Part shown: in pieces, positions 33,788 through 47,058 of the stretch | Layout of the letters: the number at the start of each line of letters is the position of its first letter | Numbering within the stretch: the first letter of the stretch is position 1 | Assembly: GCA_002110485.1 (NCBI GenBank) | Contig: MOWL01000088.1 | Coordinates: 1,054,001 to 1,118,000 of the forward strand | Reading direction: 5' to 3' | Origin: Emergomyces orientalis | Taxonomy: Eukaryota > Ascomycota > Eurotiomycetes > Onygenales > Ajellomycetaceae | Length of the DNA stretch: 64,000 bases | Translations under genes and position numbers: made by a program | Notes under the pieces: generated by a model | Database searches by the model: none | The model's input: only the letters and a program-made list of their open reading frames with translations | Told to the model about the DNA's origin: nothing

Positions 33788-35219
33788 AAAATAGTTTATC
33801 ACTTTCGAGACTTCGGGTAACTTCCTATACAAAATATCGATATCGATGCTCTGTATTGCGACTAAGCGTACAGAGTTTTATAATTCAGTTCATGACGGGA
33901 TCGATTCGAGTTTTTGGAATTTAGACTCTTAAAGAGAATATTGAGAGGTTTCCTTTATTTCTGAGTAAGGCGTTAAGGGGCGGGCGCAATGCTATTCATG
34001 TCTAGTTTATGAACTTATCCATTGTTTTCACAATTTTATTTTCTATTTTTGCTTGCGGTATTCTACTTCCGGTTTTCCTGCTATATTCTGTCAATGATAT
34101 CGCATATAGGGAAAAAAGCATTCTTCGAAATTGTATGATTTATCTGTCCAAAGTTATGCCTCGTTAAATAATAGCGAATGGCGAAGCTTTGATGAAGTGC
34201 CTAGATTGCGTGACATATTCAGGGCGTCTCATTCATTCCGTAAACTCTTCGCGCAGAAACCGACGAGACCAATGAGATCACCTTCGCCTCAGGCAGGCAT
34301 TTCCCCCTGCTTGCTCCGCCTTCTCTTTGTATCGGTATCCGCCAGGCACAAACCTCGCCACGGGGTCTCGTGACCAAAGCCGCTACCTTGGCATCAAGGC
34401 ATCCATGGCGAAATACGGGAGCTTAAAGTTGGTTGGCTCCTGGGGGAATAACTATCTACCTAGTCAAAGAATACTGGCGGTGCAGCTGGCTAGTTCCGCT
34501 ATGACACGACAAAAAGATATGCTGGCTATGTAGTGGATATCGGTGACCTTGACATCTGACCCGGGTGCGTGACGCCAGTAATTTATAAAAGAAAAAAGAA
34601 AAAAGAAAAAAGAAAAAAAAAACTATGGGCATGTGGTGGTATATAAATTTGGATGTACGGCATAGGACAGTTATGATTGTGTATTGGTAATAGGCATTAT
34701 TCTCACCAAAAAAAGAGCTGCTGGCGGTTGGTGCTGGCGGCATCATCAAGCGTATCTGTCGTTTCTGTAATTACAAGAACCAGGGCCTGCAGCCACTGCT
34801 AAGATATCTCCACGTTTCTCCAATCTATATCAACTACGCCCAAACCCTCAGTTCAACAACAACAACAACTACAACAACGTCACATCTGCGACGCTGCGAT
34901 GGGAATGATAAAGATTCTCATTCCCCATTTACCACAACATTCAGAAACACCATCGTCGCAGTATGGCGGAAATATCCTTCATTCTGCTGCCTTCCACTTC
35001 GCAATAACCATCTCACATGCGATACGGTGCTAGTTGACGCCCAACTCCACTCACCAAAAATATACCAACGCTTCACACACGAGCCCGCGCTTCTCTGCCT
35101 AAGCAACTTGGACATATCCGTGTTCGAGGCTAATGGAATGGTTATATATATGAGCTTACCTATTCTCGCTGTTGAAAGAATCGACCTCAGAGAAACTGAG
35201 CTTCTTCGTCAAGATCGAC
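33788..35219. other. intergenic spacer upstream of the DUF7514 gene
   Basis: No gene is recognised. An (AAAAAAG)n-like purine microsatellite lies at 34588-34622. The 350 bases before the DUF7514 start include CAACAACAACAACAACTAC-type repeats near 34856-34880, probably in the 5' leader. Confidence 0.5.
34588..34622. repeat. A-rich (AAAAAAG)n microsatellite
   Basis: Four to five tandem GAAAAAA units in the spacer upstream of the DUF7514 gene. Confidence 0.85.
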
Positions 35220-36924
35220 ATGTCTTCCCCGCACAATCCAGCTAGCAATTATTGGGGGTTTTTGATCCGGGCGGACAAGAGTGCCACTCCTCTCTTTGAA
35301 CAGCTTTGTCTGGGGATTGCAAAACTAATAGTAAGCCTTCTTCACAACTCTTAATTGTAACTATGTTAAGCCCTTGCTTCCACAGTCAGATCTCCAGCAG
35401 TCGGGCACGGAAGATCTCGCCCCAGCGAATCTGGCCGCTTTTTACCGTGCAGTCGGAGGCAATTATGATAATGTCTTTCTGCATACACCTCACGATTCTC
35501 TATCATTCATATACCAATCTTTAGGGTGCTTCCATACCCTACAACCAACGTCGGATCCCTTCAAACCCCCGTCCATTCCAGCACTGCGTCCCCATGGCTT
35601 CGTCCGCTGGCAGACGATCCAGCTCCTCCTATGCCCAGATGAACACATTTTGTTTCTGCAAAGGGCAGTAAAGAAATTTGACATTGTCAATCCTTCGGGC
35701 GGATGTATATTCCCAAAAGTTATCCCAAGGGATTCCTTCCCATCAAAACCTGACCCGGAAATGGTGAAATGGCATGAATCTGTCAGCCAGAGATTGGAAG
35801 ATGACTTTAATGCGAACGAAACGAAGGGCTCTCCACGGACTTCCGACCGTGGTTCACAAAATCACAAAGCTGCTGCCAGGTCTCTAGATGGTGTTGCGCC
35901 GGATGAAACCCTCGACTACTTCTCTCGTCGGGGAAGCGCCAGTCAAAGGCCACTTACTTACCGGAGACAAACACCGCCTCCAGAAGCTAGCCTTCATAAT
36001 GTGCGTCCTCATAAACGATCTGTACCCGAATTCACCTCTCCACTCTCTACGGAACCGGAATTGAGGCACGATGATATCGACGAAAATTCAATGCCGATAT
36101 ATAGCCGTACCAAACCTTGTCCTATGCCAGTTTCATGGCACAGGCGTTCTCGCCGTGGCCGATCCTTAACTCCTCCTCCACAACGCTCACCGACACCGTC
36201 TGAATCCTCATCAGTGTCAGATGAGTCTGAAGAACACGTGCCTCAATCCAGACCAGCAAGAACTCCAGAGGACGATACCGGCTATGGAAAGCTCCTGGCC
36301 AACCGCAATTCACATGCCAGATGTCGTTCACACGACGCTGCATACTCACCAAGGAAACGATGGAACCAATCTCCCGCACGGCGCCACCTCCTACAAGAAG
36401 ACGCCATTCCGCCAGAGACAACCCAAGCATACGATTACTACTCCTGCATCCCCAAATCTGCGGAATTCCGCTCACACCCAGATGACCTCCGGCGCCTAGC
36501 CTCGCTCTCCCACTCGCCCCGACGACCAAACCAGGTCCAAGTTCCCCCTCCACATCCTGCCCCACCTCCCAGCGTGAAATTCCGTGAGTACATCTTCGAC
36601 GACGACGGCGGATACTCCAACTCTTGCCCCCCTTCGCCCGTCAGCCATCATCACCCCCTTTACTACCGTACCACCTCCTCCCGAATTCCAGCAACCGCAC
36701 ACAACTCAGGCAATACCTACCGCCAATACATGCCCAGAATGGATTCCGAACCACCTGTCCCAACCCGTTCTCTTTCAAGCAGACGAAAGGCAAGCGTTAG
36801 TGCCAGCGCTGGCAGTCGTAGTGGCAGCAGCACGGAACGAGCTCGCGCAATGAGTATAAGCGGGAAACCGCTGACGCATTTGCGCATTGATCAGACCATG
36901 CAGCCTTTAACACGGCGGTATTGA
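35220..36924 (+). CDS. DUF7514 domain protein
   Basis: Two exons: 35220-35330 and 35386-36924, giving about 549 aa. The first 160 residues form the conserved DUF7514 domain, with NYWGFLIRADKSATPLFEQL, LAAFYRAVGGNYDNVFL, SFIYQSLGCFHTLQPTSDP and GFVRWQTIQLLLCPDEH. The remainder is disordered and rich in Pro, Ser and Arg, with RRSRRGRSLTPPPQRSPTP-type runs that suggest nuclear or phosphoregulated behaviour. DUF7514 proteins are widespread in filamentous ascomycetes; no biochemical function is known to me. ATG 35220 is the first in frame. The intron (55 nt, GTAAGC..CACAG) is in phase 0 between KLI and SDLQQ. Confidence 0.85.
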
Positions 36925-37794
36925 GTTCGGACGTCATTGGGGAGGGAAGAAGAGCGTCCGGTCTAAGAGGCAGTTTTCAGACGGGGGCTAACAGGGGACG
37001 CCTCTTTTCACCTTTTTTTTAAGTCTTCTTTTTATAAATTTCTTCCCTTATCCAGCCTTGGGCTTTTAAGCAATACACCTCTATCAGGTTTTCCCTTTTC
37101 CCCCTTTGCTCGTGCCTTATTTTATTACTGGCAAATATAAATCCCAGCTCCGACCGAAGCCTTAGATCTAACCCTCTCCACCCCCTGGCGCTGTTATAAT
37201 CTATTTTTTTTTTTTTTTTTTTTTTGCTTCCTGTTTTTAGCTCTGTCAATTGGCAGTTTGCTATATGGCGGTGTTCATGTGTCTTTTGTGTTTTTCCACT
37301 CCATCTTTTCCTTTTGAATATGCCCCTGACGAATTTATGATATAGTTCTGATATAACGGAAATCTATTAGGCGCTTGGTAATTTTATATTTCCTAACTGG
37401 TTTTACTCTACCGTGGGCTTTTATTTACCTTTTTATTTACTATTATTTTTAGAATGTTTTCTAGGATATTATTATTAGCAATATAGCTTCAAAGAAATAG
37501 AACATGTGTTCCAAAAAATATGCTTCTCTCTCATCCTTCAAAAATCAGTGAGGTGAGGAAATAATACATCACAGAATTTAAGTCGACATGCTATGTATGT
37601 CCAAACCATGCTTTCATGACCCCACACCCATACGGACGAAACCATAATCCATGCATGCATTATATGTACTTGCCCCCATTCGACGATGATGTAAAAAAAA
37701 AGAAAAAGGAAAAAAAGTCGCTAAATAACAGCATCACAACCTAAAAAGAAAGATAGATAGAAAAAAAACTAGGACATCCTTTATAAACCCTTTT
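36925..37794. other. convergent 3' spacer with poly(T) run
   Basis: Spacer between the converging 3' ends of the DUF7514 gene (+) and the GPI-protein gene (-). It contains a run of 22 T at 37204-37225 and is A/T-rich around 37370-37500. No gene seen. Confidence 0.6.
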
Positions 37795-38901
37795 TCAAAC
37801 CTCTAAAAAGAAAATCAACCATCCAACAACAAACCCCAACCACATCGCAATCGACCCTCTATCCAAACCCAACCCACCACCACTGGAACCACTGGTCTCC
37901 CCACCACGGCTGCCTTCCATAACCTCCCTAACCCTAACACATGTGAGCCTCGTCTCCGCCAGCTCCCTCCTGACAATCGCAGGACCCGCCAGAATCTTCG
38001 GATCGACGGAGTATCCCAGCAGGAAGATGGGCTGGGTGCGGACGAGAGCGGCGTCGTAGGTGGAGTGATCAGTAGATGAGTGTGAGGCGGTGGTGGCGGA
38101 GTAGTATTGGGCGGCGATGGTGGTGTTGCGAGTTGCCAGTATGGGGTTGTTACGGTGATAAAAACTTATTATATCTGTTTTTTTGGGAGAGAGAGAGAGT
38201 AGAGGTTAAGAAGGATGTTGCAAAAATAGTTTCTTTTTTTTCGTTTTTTTTTGTTTTTTTGTTGTTGTTGTAATCTTTGTTGTTGTATAATGAATTATGA
38301 TATATTTAATAACAGTGGATGATTGGAACTCACCCTGCCAGGCCGCCCCCTCCATCCCCGTACATGGGGGAGAATCACCATTATCCACACCCATATCTCC
38401 AACCTTCCTCAAGAGGTCCTCTCTCATCGCTTCAATATTCGCCCTCGGGAAAATATTCTCACAGTTCCCCGGATCGTTCTGGTTAACAGTGACCATCTTC
38501 AACAACAACACGCACACGTTCCGGTTATGTTTCGAGCTATAAATATCCACGTCTATCGGAATATCTAGTGTGAAGATTTGGTTTGTGGAGGCGAGGTTTC
38601 CCTTGCCATCGTTGCTGTTGCCCATCTGAACTTCCATGACGGTGGTTGTCCATGTCCAGTTTTTGGGCGGTTGTATTGATGATGGGGGATTGTTGTTAGG
38701 GGTGGCGATGGCGTGGTCGTCCAGGTATAGGCCTACAATGGGGAATATGCCGCTGGCATTGGGGTGGGAAATTGCTTTGGGGAATTCAGGTCCCTGTGGG
38801 CAACAGCCTGTGTGTATGGAGCTGAAGGCATCGTGGCCGCTTTTCCTTGCGGAAGTGTGGGTGATGAGGTATGATGTGGAGAGGAAAAGGAGGACGAGCA
38901 T
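37795..38901 (-). CDS. secreted GPI-anchored orphan protein
   Basis: Exons 38901-38334 and 38174-37795 encode about 315 aa, with the acceptor ACAG/ATATAATAAG giving AAWQDIISFYHRNN. The N-terminus is a signal peptide (MLVLLFLSTSYLITHTSA). The ectodomain has paired cysteines (GCCPQG, VCVLL, NCENIF, PPCTG, LTCVRV) and potential N-glycosylation sites (NAS, NWT, NTT). The C-terminus has a small-residue linker (GGETSGSSGGGLG) followed by a hydrophobic tail (SIAMWLGFVVGWLIFFL), the layout of a GPI-anchor signal. It is thus probably at the plasma membrane or cell wall. I recognise no domain. The 159-nt intron is T-rich. An upstream TTG-initiated extension is not supported; ATG 38901 is first in frame. 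Confidence 0.72.
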
Positions 38902-41900
38902 GGTTGGTGAGTTTATTTTCAATTTTGGTTGGGTAAATGTTTGTTCCGGCCTGAAAATGAGGAGTAGAAGAGTTGTTGATACTAGCACGCAAGGGTATAT
39001 CAACTGGTGGAGTGTTGAAGGAGGGGAGCTACCTATAACGTCCAGATTGGGGGATTAAAAATAAAACATTATTAGGAATAATAGAAAGTGAATTAGATGC
39101 CAAAACAAAACAGAATGAGCATCTCGGTTCAGGTGAGCTTGGAGGCAAAACAGTAAACCGGAATCAATAATATGGAGTTGTCACGCAGAAAAAGTAACCC
39201 CCCGCAGAATATTTGTGTGAATTATGCCTCTTTCTTACTGTCTTGCAGCATTCATGCGGAGGGTAGGTAACGACGCTCCATGCATAAATTTTAAAAATAA
39301 ATAAAATATAAATAAATAAAAGTACGGGGAAAAAAGAAAAGGAAAGCGGCAAAAGGGCAAGATAAACAAATACAGACCCATGGATAGTTATATGTCATAT
39401 GAGGGCTAACAAAACATGGGAACAACGTCAGTCCCCAGCCCAATTAACGGATCGCTGGGCCCCATTGAGCAGCCCCAGCAACGGGCGCTGACAGCTGTGC
39501 GTCTCTTGGCCCTGTGTTACCCATAATAGGTCGAAATCGAAAGAATAGTCTCTCGTTTTTTTTTACTGGCTGACACGAATGCTCGGCAAGACTTCAGGTT
39601 GGGATTTTTCTCGACTTTGATTGTTCAATACATTTACATTCTGGGGCTTCAAGAGCAGGAGGAAAAAGGGGAAAAAAGGCAGAGAGATCCCAAGGGTTGA
39701 AGCAAGTCTAAGACACTGCGGTCTGGAACCTGGCAAAAACTGGCAAAACTGTCCTGGTTTTGCATTGGGTTCGTTCATATTAAGCGACGCTTGCGTGCCT
39801 CTCCTCTCCACTTATTCGATTTTTGCCATTTTAGTTGGAGGGACGAAAATCAAGGAAAAAAAGCGCCATGGTCGTTGATGTCAGAGTTTTTGTCCGACTG
39901 CTACGGGGTCTGACATCGAAGCTCGCGGGCTGTATAAACAATGGAACAGGAACCGGGGGGGGATCCCGCTGAAATAACCAGGGACACAGAAAAAGTCAAA
40001 AAGTAGAGCAAAAGAAGGAAACGGAAAATACTCGACGGTGGAGTATTTTATTGCGGCTGATTCCAACGCGATATGATGCAGCACGCAGCATGCAGCATGC
40101 AGAATGCAAGCCCGATCATAGACAGTTCTGGTGCAAGCTCAGCTCGACAGCTGTCAAACGGACTTGGTGACGTTGATGGACGAGAGAGTTTGCTCTTATT
40201 CTTATTCTTCTTAGTGAGTGGCGAGTGTTGAGTTGGAATTGTGGAAGAGACAAAGGGGCGGAGGGACAAGGCCTAGATCACGTGGTGTGCTGGATACGAG
40301 GGATATTTTTAGCCGCATTTTGAGCCTCCCAAAACACAATCAACCTTAATTCGAGCACTCAAACAAATCAAATCACGGATGATTCCAGAGGAGGACGGGA
40401 AAAAAGCAAAAAAAGAAACCCTTCTCAAATCAAGCGTGCATGAAACAATGCATGGAGGATTTTGTTTGTCTTTCTCTGCATCTTGGGTTCATCACGATGT
40501 TTATCAAATCCACGCACTCCTCAATTATATACTATAGAGAGAGAGGGGACAACGCTCCCCACTCGCCAAGTTGATATGTTAGTCTGCCCTTTTTTGAGAA
40601 AGCGACTCTCATAATTGCCTCGATGAGCTGTCACTTTGCCATTCTTTGAGGGGTCGTCGTCGTGCAAGCAAGCACCTACTCATCATGATGGCGGCTATCA
40701 ACTAACAAACACCTCTCCCTCTGTAAACAACAGTCGATTTATTTAGCCGGTCAAGGTCGATCAACAAATGATCTCAGTTCTGACCCAGAGCATCCAATTT
40801 ATGAAAGATAAAATTTTATTAAAAAAAACATTATCCCTGCATTCCGCAATTCCTCCGTCTGCGTACCCCTTGGAGTACTTACTCACAAGTAGTATGAATA
40901 TCAAATCAACAGCTCAATCAACCTCGCAAAATCACTACCAACTAACCAACCTGCAGCTTTCTCACCGACTGTTTTTCAGCTTGTTCAAACAATCGAGGAA
41001 ACTACTCCTCAATGACATCTATCTATTGGCAATGGCTGTTTGCATTTCTCAGTTTTAGTTTTAATTCACTTCAATATTCCCAACCAGGGTACAGTACAAA
41101 AGCAACAGCGATACAATACACTGAGATATAGAAAATATGCCGATGCCCCGCGGAGATATGCTGAGGAAGATGCGACTGACAGAACAAAATAATTAGTTGA
41201 GGGTGATGAAAGGGCATCCGAACGCATCTCCTTCAGGCGCAGTCGGAATGAAATAACCAGCCTAGTTTGATATAAACCAATACTGTGTTCTTCATAAACC
41301 CCGTGTTTTTACATTTTACCTATTTCTTTTGAGGAAACCTCAGGAAAGAGTAAGATCGTAAAGACAAAAAAACTTTTGCTGGCTTCTTCATAAATATATA
41401 TATATCTGCGTTCTTGCCTACCTGCCCATCTTCCTAAACACTTTTTTTGTGTATGTTTCATAGAAAACAAGAGTTCGGCCTCCTAGTACCTCACAGCTTC
41501 CAGCAGACTCGAGAGTATTTGAAAAAGGGGGAAAAATAATTTGGGATTTGGGTGTCACGGTAGAAAAAAAGTAAAGAGAGAAATTTAAAGATGTGAATGA
41601 TTTTATATAAATTTAAAAGAAAAAAGGTGAAGAAATTGTATTAGCGACAGATAAAGTAAATTGAAGAATGAGAAAAATAGAGTTGACAAGTTGATGATCT
41701 GCTTGCTCTTATTGGATTAAAAAAGGGAAAAAGAGGAAGGCTAAAAAAAAATCAGATTTAAACACCTTCCATCAACAAAGCATGCAACACACCCACATCC
41801 ACACACACACAATAATCCAGCCATAAGGACGCACGCAGGCTTCAGTTTTCGAACGCCGCTAAATTATGCCTCGGTCAGGTGAAAATTCATCAGGCGAAAA

Positions 41901-42004
41901 GAAGATAAAATAAAATTAAAATAAAAGTTGAGGAAGTGAAAATAATTGTATTTGCCATCCGGGTTTTGTTTTTGCTGGGAGGAGAACAGTTTTATTAGAT
42001 TTTC
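38902..42004. other. long intergenic spacer (3.1 kb)
   Basis: Upstream region of the GPI-protein gene and 3' region of UGP1, both on the minus strand. The sequence is A/T-rich toward 41000-41990. Open frames (for example 40768-41058 +) have no recognisable features. No RNA gene recognised. Confidence 0.5.
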
Positions 42005-43909
42005 TCAATGTTCCAAGATCCTCAAGCTTCCCTGCACGACGACGTTTTCAAGAATAGACCCAGGCGGGATATCAATAGTGCTGCCTTCTGTCGCCACAAT
42101 GATGACAGTCCCCTTCATCGTAACCCCGCGGCCGAGATTGACCGCTCCGCTAATTGTGAGGTGGTCAAGTTCGAGGATGCGGGGGATGCTGGGGATACGT
42201 TTCTGAAAATCGGATACTTTCTTGAAATCGGTTCCAAGCTTGATTAGAGGCGCGCCGCCGAATCGGTTGGGGTCCATGACCAATTGACCATGTTGGAGGG
42301 TGTAAAGGTCAGACTTCACCAGCATGAGATCAGAGCAGGTCTTGACGGGAAGGAAGCGGCGGCGGGGGACGTTGACTCCGTGGGCGTTCTTGAAATGTCG
42401 GATCGCGGCACCAACGGCGGTTTCAAGTTGGACGATGGAGATATCCGCTTCGCCCTTGCGGTCTGCGGGGATGGACTTGTCATTGGGGATAATTTCCATT
42501 TCGAGCTCGTTTTGCTCGACAACGCGCTTGATTGCCCGCAGGTTCATCCAGATGTTGTTGGTGTTGAAGTACTTAAATTTCTTAATGGACTTGAATTCAT
42601 TCACGTGCTCCTTTGGCACTTGGGCGATTTCGAGCAGACGGGCCCGGCCTTCGTAGTCGATAATAGTGCCACCCTTGACGTCCGCTTTTGTCTTGTCTGT
42701 TAGTTCCATGATGTATTCCGCCTTGTTTTTCACCATGTGTTCGAGAATTCGCATATCGACGACAGCACCCAGGTTGTCAGCGTTGGAAAGGAAAACAATC
42801 TCCACTCCTCGGTCCAAGAGCTTGTCTAATGTCCCGGAGTTGTAAAGTGACTCGAAAACGTCACCGTGGCCGGGGGGATACCAGTCAGTAATGGGAGAAT
42901 GATAACTCTTGGCGGCCGGCAATAGGGAATCCTTAAGAATGCGAGGATACCGAGATTGGTTGAAAGTCAAGATATCAATGTTGTGACCCTCGTACTTTTT
43001 GATAATTGACTGCGTGTCCTCGTCGGTGTTGAAGGAGTTCATGAGCACGAATGGCACGCTCACATCGTACGTCCGGTTCAAGTATTCGATCTGCCGGACA
43101 GACAAGTCCAGGAAAGACATGCCATCCCTAACCTCGATAACAGATTTGGGTCCAACGCAACCCATCGACGTTCCCAAGCCACCGTTCAACTTGATCACGG
43201 CTAATTTTTTTAAAAAGTCGACTGATGCAGAATTGCCCAGGTCATTGTACTCAACGACTTGGCTTGGTTGTGGGGGGGCAATGCGATCCCATGACAACAC
43301 GTTGCCCTTAGCCTTGTCGTTCAAGTATCGCCGGAAGAGCGAGAAGAAGTTGTCCATCTCTGCTTCGAAACGCTTCTTTTCTTGGGGGTCTGTTACGGTA
43401 TCGGCCAGTGCATTGAGAGCGTTGCGCATCTGGGAGGCGGCGACGTTGGTAGAGACATTCTCGAAAGCCTTGAGATCACGGTCAATATCGGTCAGCAGGG
43501 AATCCTTTTCAGAGGGAATGGGGATCACCATTGTAGCTTGAATGGATAGGTAAAATAAAAAAAGACAACTGCAGTACGATGTAGAAACAAAGAAAGATGC
43601 ACATATATAATAACAACATGTTGCTGCTTAATTGAAAATCGAGGTTGAGCTTAACACATTGGGTGGAATTCTCCTCGACTGCCCCTCTACAAACTTCGCA
43701 TTCACTTTCAACAATGGAAGTTTTTTCGCCATGTAAACAAGGCTTGATAATCAAAATCATCTTGTAGGATATTGACAGAAGAAAATCCATTTGCTTACCA
43801 TGTGTGACTGTGACTTTCCATGATGTTTCCTCTCAAAGGGGCGTTCTGCGCCTGTCCCTGCCTCTGAGCCTGGGCTTCGAAGGTGAGAGGGAATTGCCCT
43901 GCTCGCCAT
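42005..43909 (-). CDS. UGP1: UTP-glucose-1-phosphate uridylyltransferase (UDP-glucose pyrophosphorylase)
   Basis: Best model: exons 43909-43799 and 43468-42005 on the minus strand, giving 524 aa. The enzyme makes UDP-glucose from UTP and glucose-1-phosphate, the cytosolic precursor for beta-glucan, glycogen, trehalose and UDP-galactose. Visible motifs are the nucleotide-binding KLNGGLGTSMGCVGPKS (about 130-146), NSFNTDEDT, WYPPGHGDVFESL, LSNADNLGA, FNTNNIWMNL and PVKTCSDLMLVKSDLY, then the C-terminal left-handed beta-helix (ISGAVNLGRGVTMKG..VVVQGSLRI) used for oligomerisation. The first exon encodes MASRAIPSHL..KHHGKSQSHM and splices (GTAAGC..CTCAAG) to AFENVSTNVAASQMRNAL, as in yeast and Aspergillus. 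The second exon is also open upstream to an ATG at 43531, which would give a 508-aa protein with a different N-terminus. Confidence 0.96.
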
Positions 43910-46900
43910 GTCGGAATTATCTAGGAATCGATAATAGATAACAAGGAAAAATGGGGAAAAAGAAAGGCAGTGGAATTATGCGATCTGGGGGGGGGTCAAT
44001 TGGAGGTTGCAAACCGTCAGCCAGTGCAGGGGAATATGAGAGTTTATCAAGAAGAAGAGGGGAGAAAGTGGTTGTTGTCCCCTTGTTGGGAGAAACAGGG
44101 TTTGGGGAGAAAACAGACAGTTGGCGATGATGCTGCCCAGACTAAGCTTTTTGAAGAACACAACTTCAAACTTGTCTGCTGCAGATCCCACTAGAAACTT
44201 AACTCGAGTGGACCAATAGAGCTCGCACAGGATTCCCGCCTTGAGGAGTACTTGCGCAAACACACTGGCCACGGCTTGCAAATGCCTTTTCTTTTTTTTT
44301 TTTTTTTTTTTTTTGCTGCTTCAGGGAACGAAAGTGGACTGACTTACGAGTACTGGACAATGAATTAATTACAATAGCACCCAGGAAGGGCTCTCTGGAC
44401 CCCCAAAATTCAACAGGAAAATCGGAAGATAGCGGGGAGTACACTCAGAAGAAGGTATTCATGACACTCAGAAATTTAAAGTGAAGAGAGAACCCTCAGG
44501 AGAGAGGAGGGAGGCGGGGGATTAAGTGGTATTTCAATAGATTCGAATTTCCCGCTCTCAGATCAGGGCTGAGAAAACTGGGAAAGGATTGATGTGTTTC
44601 AAGGGCCTAAAGGAACAGGCCAAAACTTGTACGCCACTCCACCAGACGGTTAGGGGTCAAAATCACCCAAGAAGAGAGTGGGGTTTGTTTTAGATGGCTC
44701 ATCAGCCTGTGCGGAATCGACAGGCCATTTGCTCCGTACGGAGTAGTCCAGCTGGAAATCTACCAACACTTATTTCTATACTGAATTTACAGAATGGTTC
44801 TCCTTACGAAAGAATTACGGGAAGATAACTTAGGTATTTTCAAAAGTTTAACCTGAAAACGGACTTTATGTCGTTTTATGTCCCCTCATAAACAGGAAAC
44901 CCTTTTTTTTCTCCCACCATATAAAGGTATCCAGGAGCCGTTGGGTAAATAAATACCAATAAATCTCTGGTGGCCCAAAGCCAAACCCCAACTCATCCTG
45001 GCAATACCAGGCCAGGATGCCACGAAAGTTCTAGGTTTTAGCTTGCCCTGAGGCCCATACAGCCCTTAACCCGAAGGGAGGGCGGAGGGTCTCGCCCCCC
45101 AATCGACTCGGCACCAGACTCCTGGAGGTTTTGGGGTCCGCTGTGCCCCTGAGGTTCCATTCTTAAAAAGGTTTATTGACGCGATTAACCAGAACTGGCG
45201 CCTGGCACTGCTTGCAAATACCAGCTGCTCACAACCAAATATTCTCAGGACAAGGCATAGTTTATTTTCTAAATAGCAAGGCAAACAGCAACGAGATCCC
45301 ACACTAAATAAAAATGACACTACCCCCCTGCCCGCCCCATGTTACAGCCAAACCCCAAATCCGAACCTGAGAACCATTTTGCTTTTCTCTCCTGTTCCCA
45401 TATTACATCTGTGACCGAAGCGAAAATGGAAATAAAGTCCCGACCATTGGAACTCTGCAGGGCAGCACCTAGGAGTTCACCGATAACGGCTGCTTCCGAG
45501 CCCTGTACGGAAGAGATATAACTATTATACAAAACCTGCTAATTGGAAAATTCTCCTCAGTCCACGTTTCTTCGTGCGTCGTAGACCCAGTTCCGAGTCC
45601 AAAGACATCATTATTTTTATTATCATCAAGGATATTTTTTTTTTAAATGATTAGATTTAGTTATATTTTTTGAATAATAAATCATATAATATATCATTGA
45701 TTCAATAATCGAATATCCATAACGCCCTAGTAATTGCACTTCATAATTCAACGATCAATACCGAATGTCTCAGAGCTTCTACGATATCTAGTGGATACAT
45801 GGCATGGTTTTCGATTTGTCTGGTGTTTTGCCATCTAACGCATCTGGCCATTATTGCAGGGAATATATCGATTCAGATCCTCCCTCGTTATCTTGAGTTA
45901 ATATCCTTTCCCATCAAAGCCATGGACTTCTTCGCAAGTTCAAGCATTAAAGGAAAGGCAAATCACCTGGTGTTAGATTTCTATTACTTTTGCTCAGGAG
46001 TAAGTGTAATTTTTCCAGTTGCAGCAGGGGAGCCTGTAGAAAATTTGGATCCCCTCTCTTCGTCTCTACCAGTCCTGCAGCCCCGTGCCATTGAAAGCCC
46101 AATTCAGTCAGACGGTAGACGATGTCGCCGCATACAAAGCTGGTAATTCAAGACATTTCATCCGCAAACCTGGATCCTCGTGTCTTCGTTTCCAACACCT
46201 GTTGGTGGGGGTTCTCACGAAATGGAGCTGAACTAAAAATAATCAGCTCAACGCCGAGCTATTAGAGATAGTATTAAAGGCAGCGTGAGCCACTGTATTT
46301 ATCTACCCACTAACAACCTACATCCCGCAACGCAAGTGTCGGGGCGTTCCAGTAATGTTTGGAAGATCGAATCTACTCCCAAGGTTGTTTCTGAACACTG
46401 TTGTGCGAACCTGATCGACGACTTGTTTGCTGAGGAGATGGGCTGGTCCTCTCTTTGGATTTCTGGGCAGATGCTAGTTAGTACCGCTGACTTAGGGTTA
46501 AGATTCAGCCCTAAAAGATGCTTGTGGGGAACTTTTCTTACCTAAATTTTTTTTTCAATTTTTCAATTTTTTTTTGCTCCCCTGCATAAAGTATTTATCC
46601 GGGAAAAGAAAAATTTCTGTCCCCAATAATCGAGAATATTCGGATCTGCTAATTCTCAGCTTGGGTAATAAAGCAAACGGTCCCAAAGAGATCACCCTTC
46701 CCATATACACGATTGTTAATATAAGACCATATTATTATATCCCACCATTTCTAACTCGGGCGAGCCTCTACTGCCTGAACTCTTGGTTGTTTGAAGCAAC
46801 CTGTATTCAAGCCTGTTAGTTGATCCTCATAGCTTTGTCTGCAATATCACAAACACCATATCAAGCTCCTAAATATTTTTGATGTCTAAAAATATCCACA

Positions 46901-47058
46901 ATTATGTCCCCTCAGCGTCAATGGCAAATTTCGTGGTGTTCTTTATCATCTTGCGAGCCTTGCTAATCCGTGTCTCTCCGCTCCAGGTCAACTCGAAATC
47001 ATTTGAAAAACAAACTTTTTTTAAAAAAATAAAAACTAAATTTGGAGTTGCGAAAACA
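43910..47058. promoter_or_regulatory. long divergent upstream region of UGP1 and the RRM gene
   Basis: A 3.1 kb spacer separates the starts of UGP1 (-) and the RRM gene (+). It contains a run of 23 T at 44292-44314 and A/T-rich patches at 45600-45720 and 46540-46580. Candidate frames (43970-44194 +, 45799-46146 +, 46285-46545 +) have no recognisable domain. The promoters of both genes and possibly leader introns must lie here. Confidence 0.5.
44292..44314. repeat. poly(T) run (T23)
   Basis: Uninterrupted run of 23 T about 0.4 kb upstream of the UGP1 start codon. On the UGP1 strand it is an A run, so it may be part of the promoter as a poly(dA:dT) nucleosome-excluding element. Confidence 0.8.

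Noticed and set aside
38902..39003. Extension of the GPI protein upstream of ATG 38901
   Set aside because: It begins at TTG, and the ATG at 38901 starts directly with a good signal peptide.
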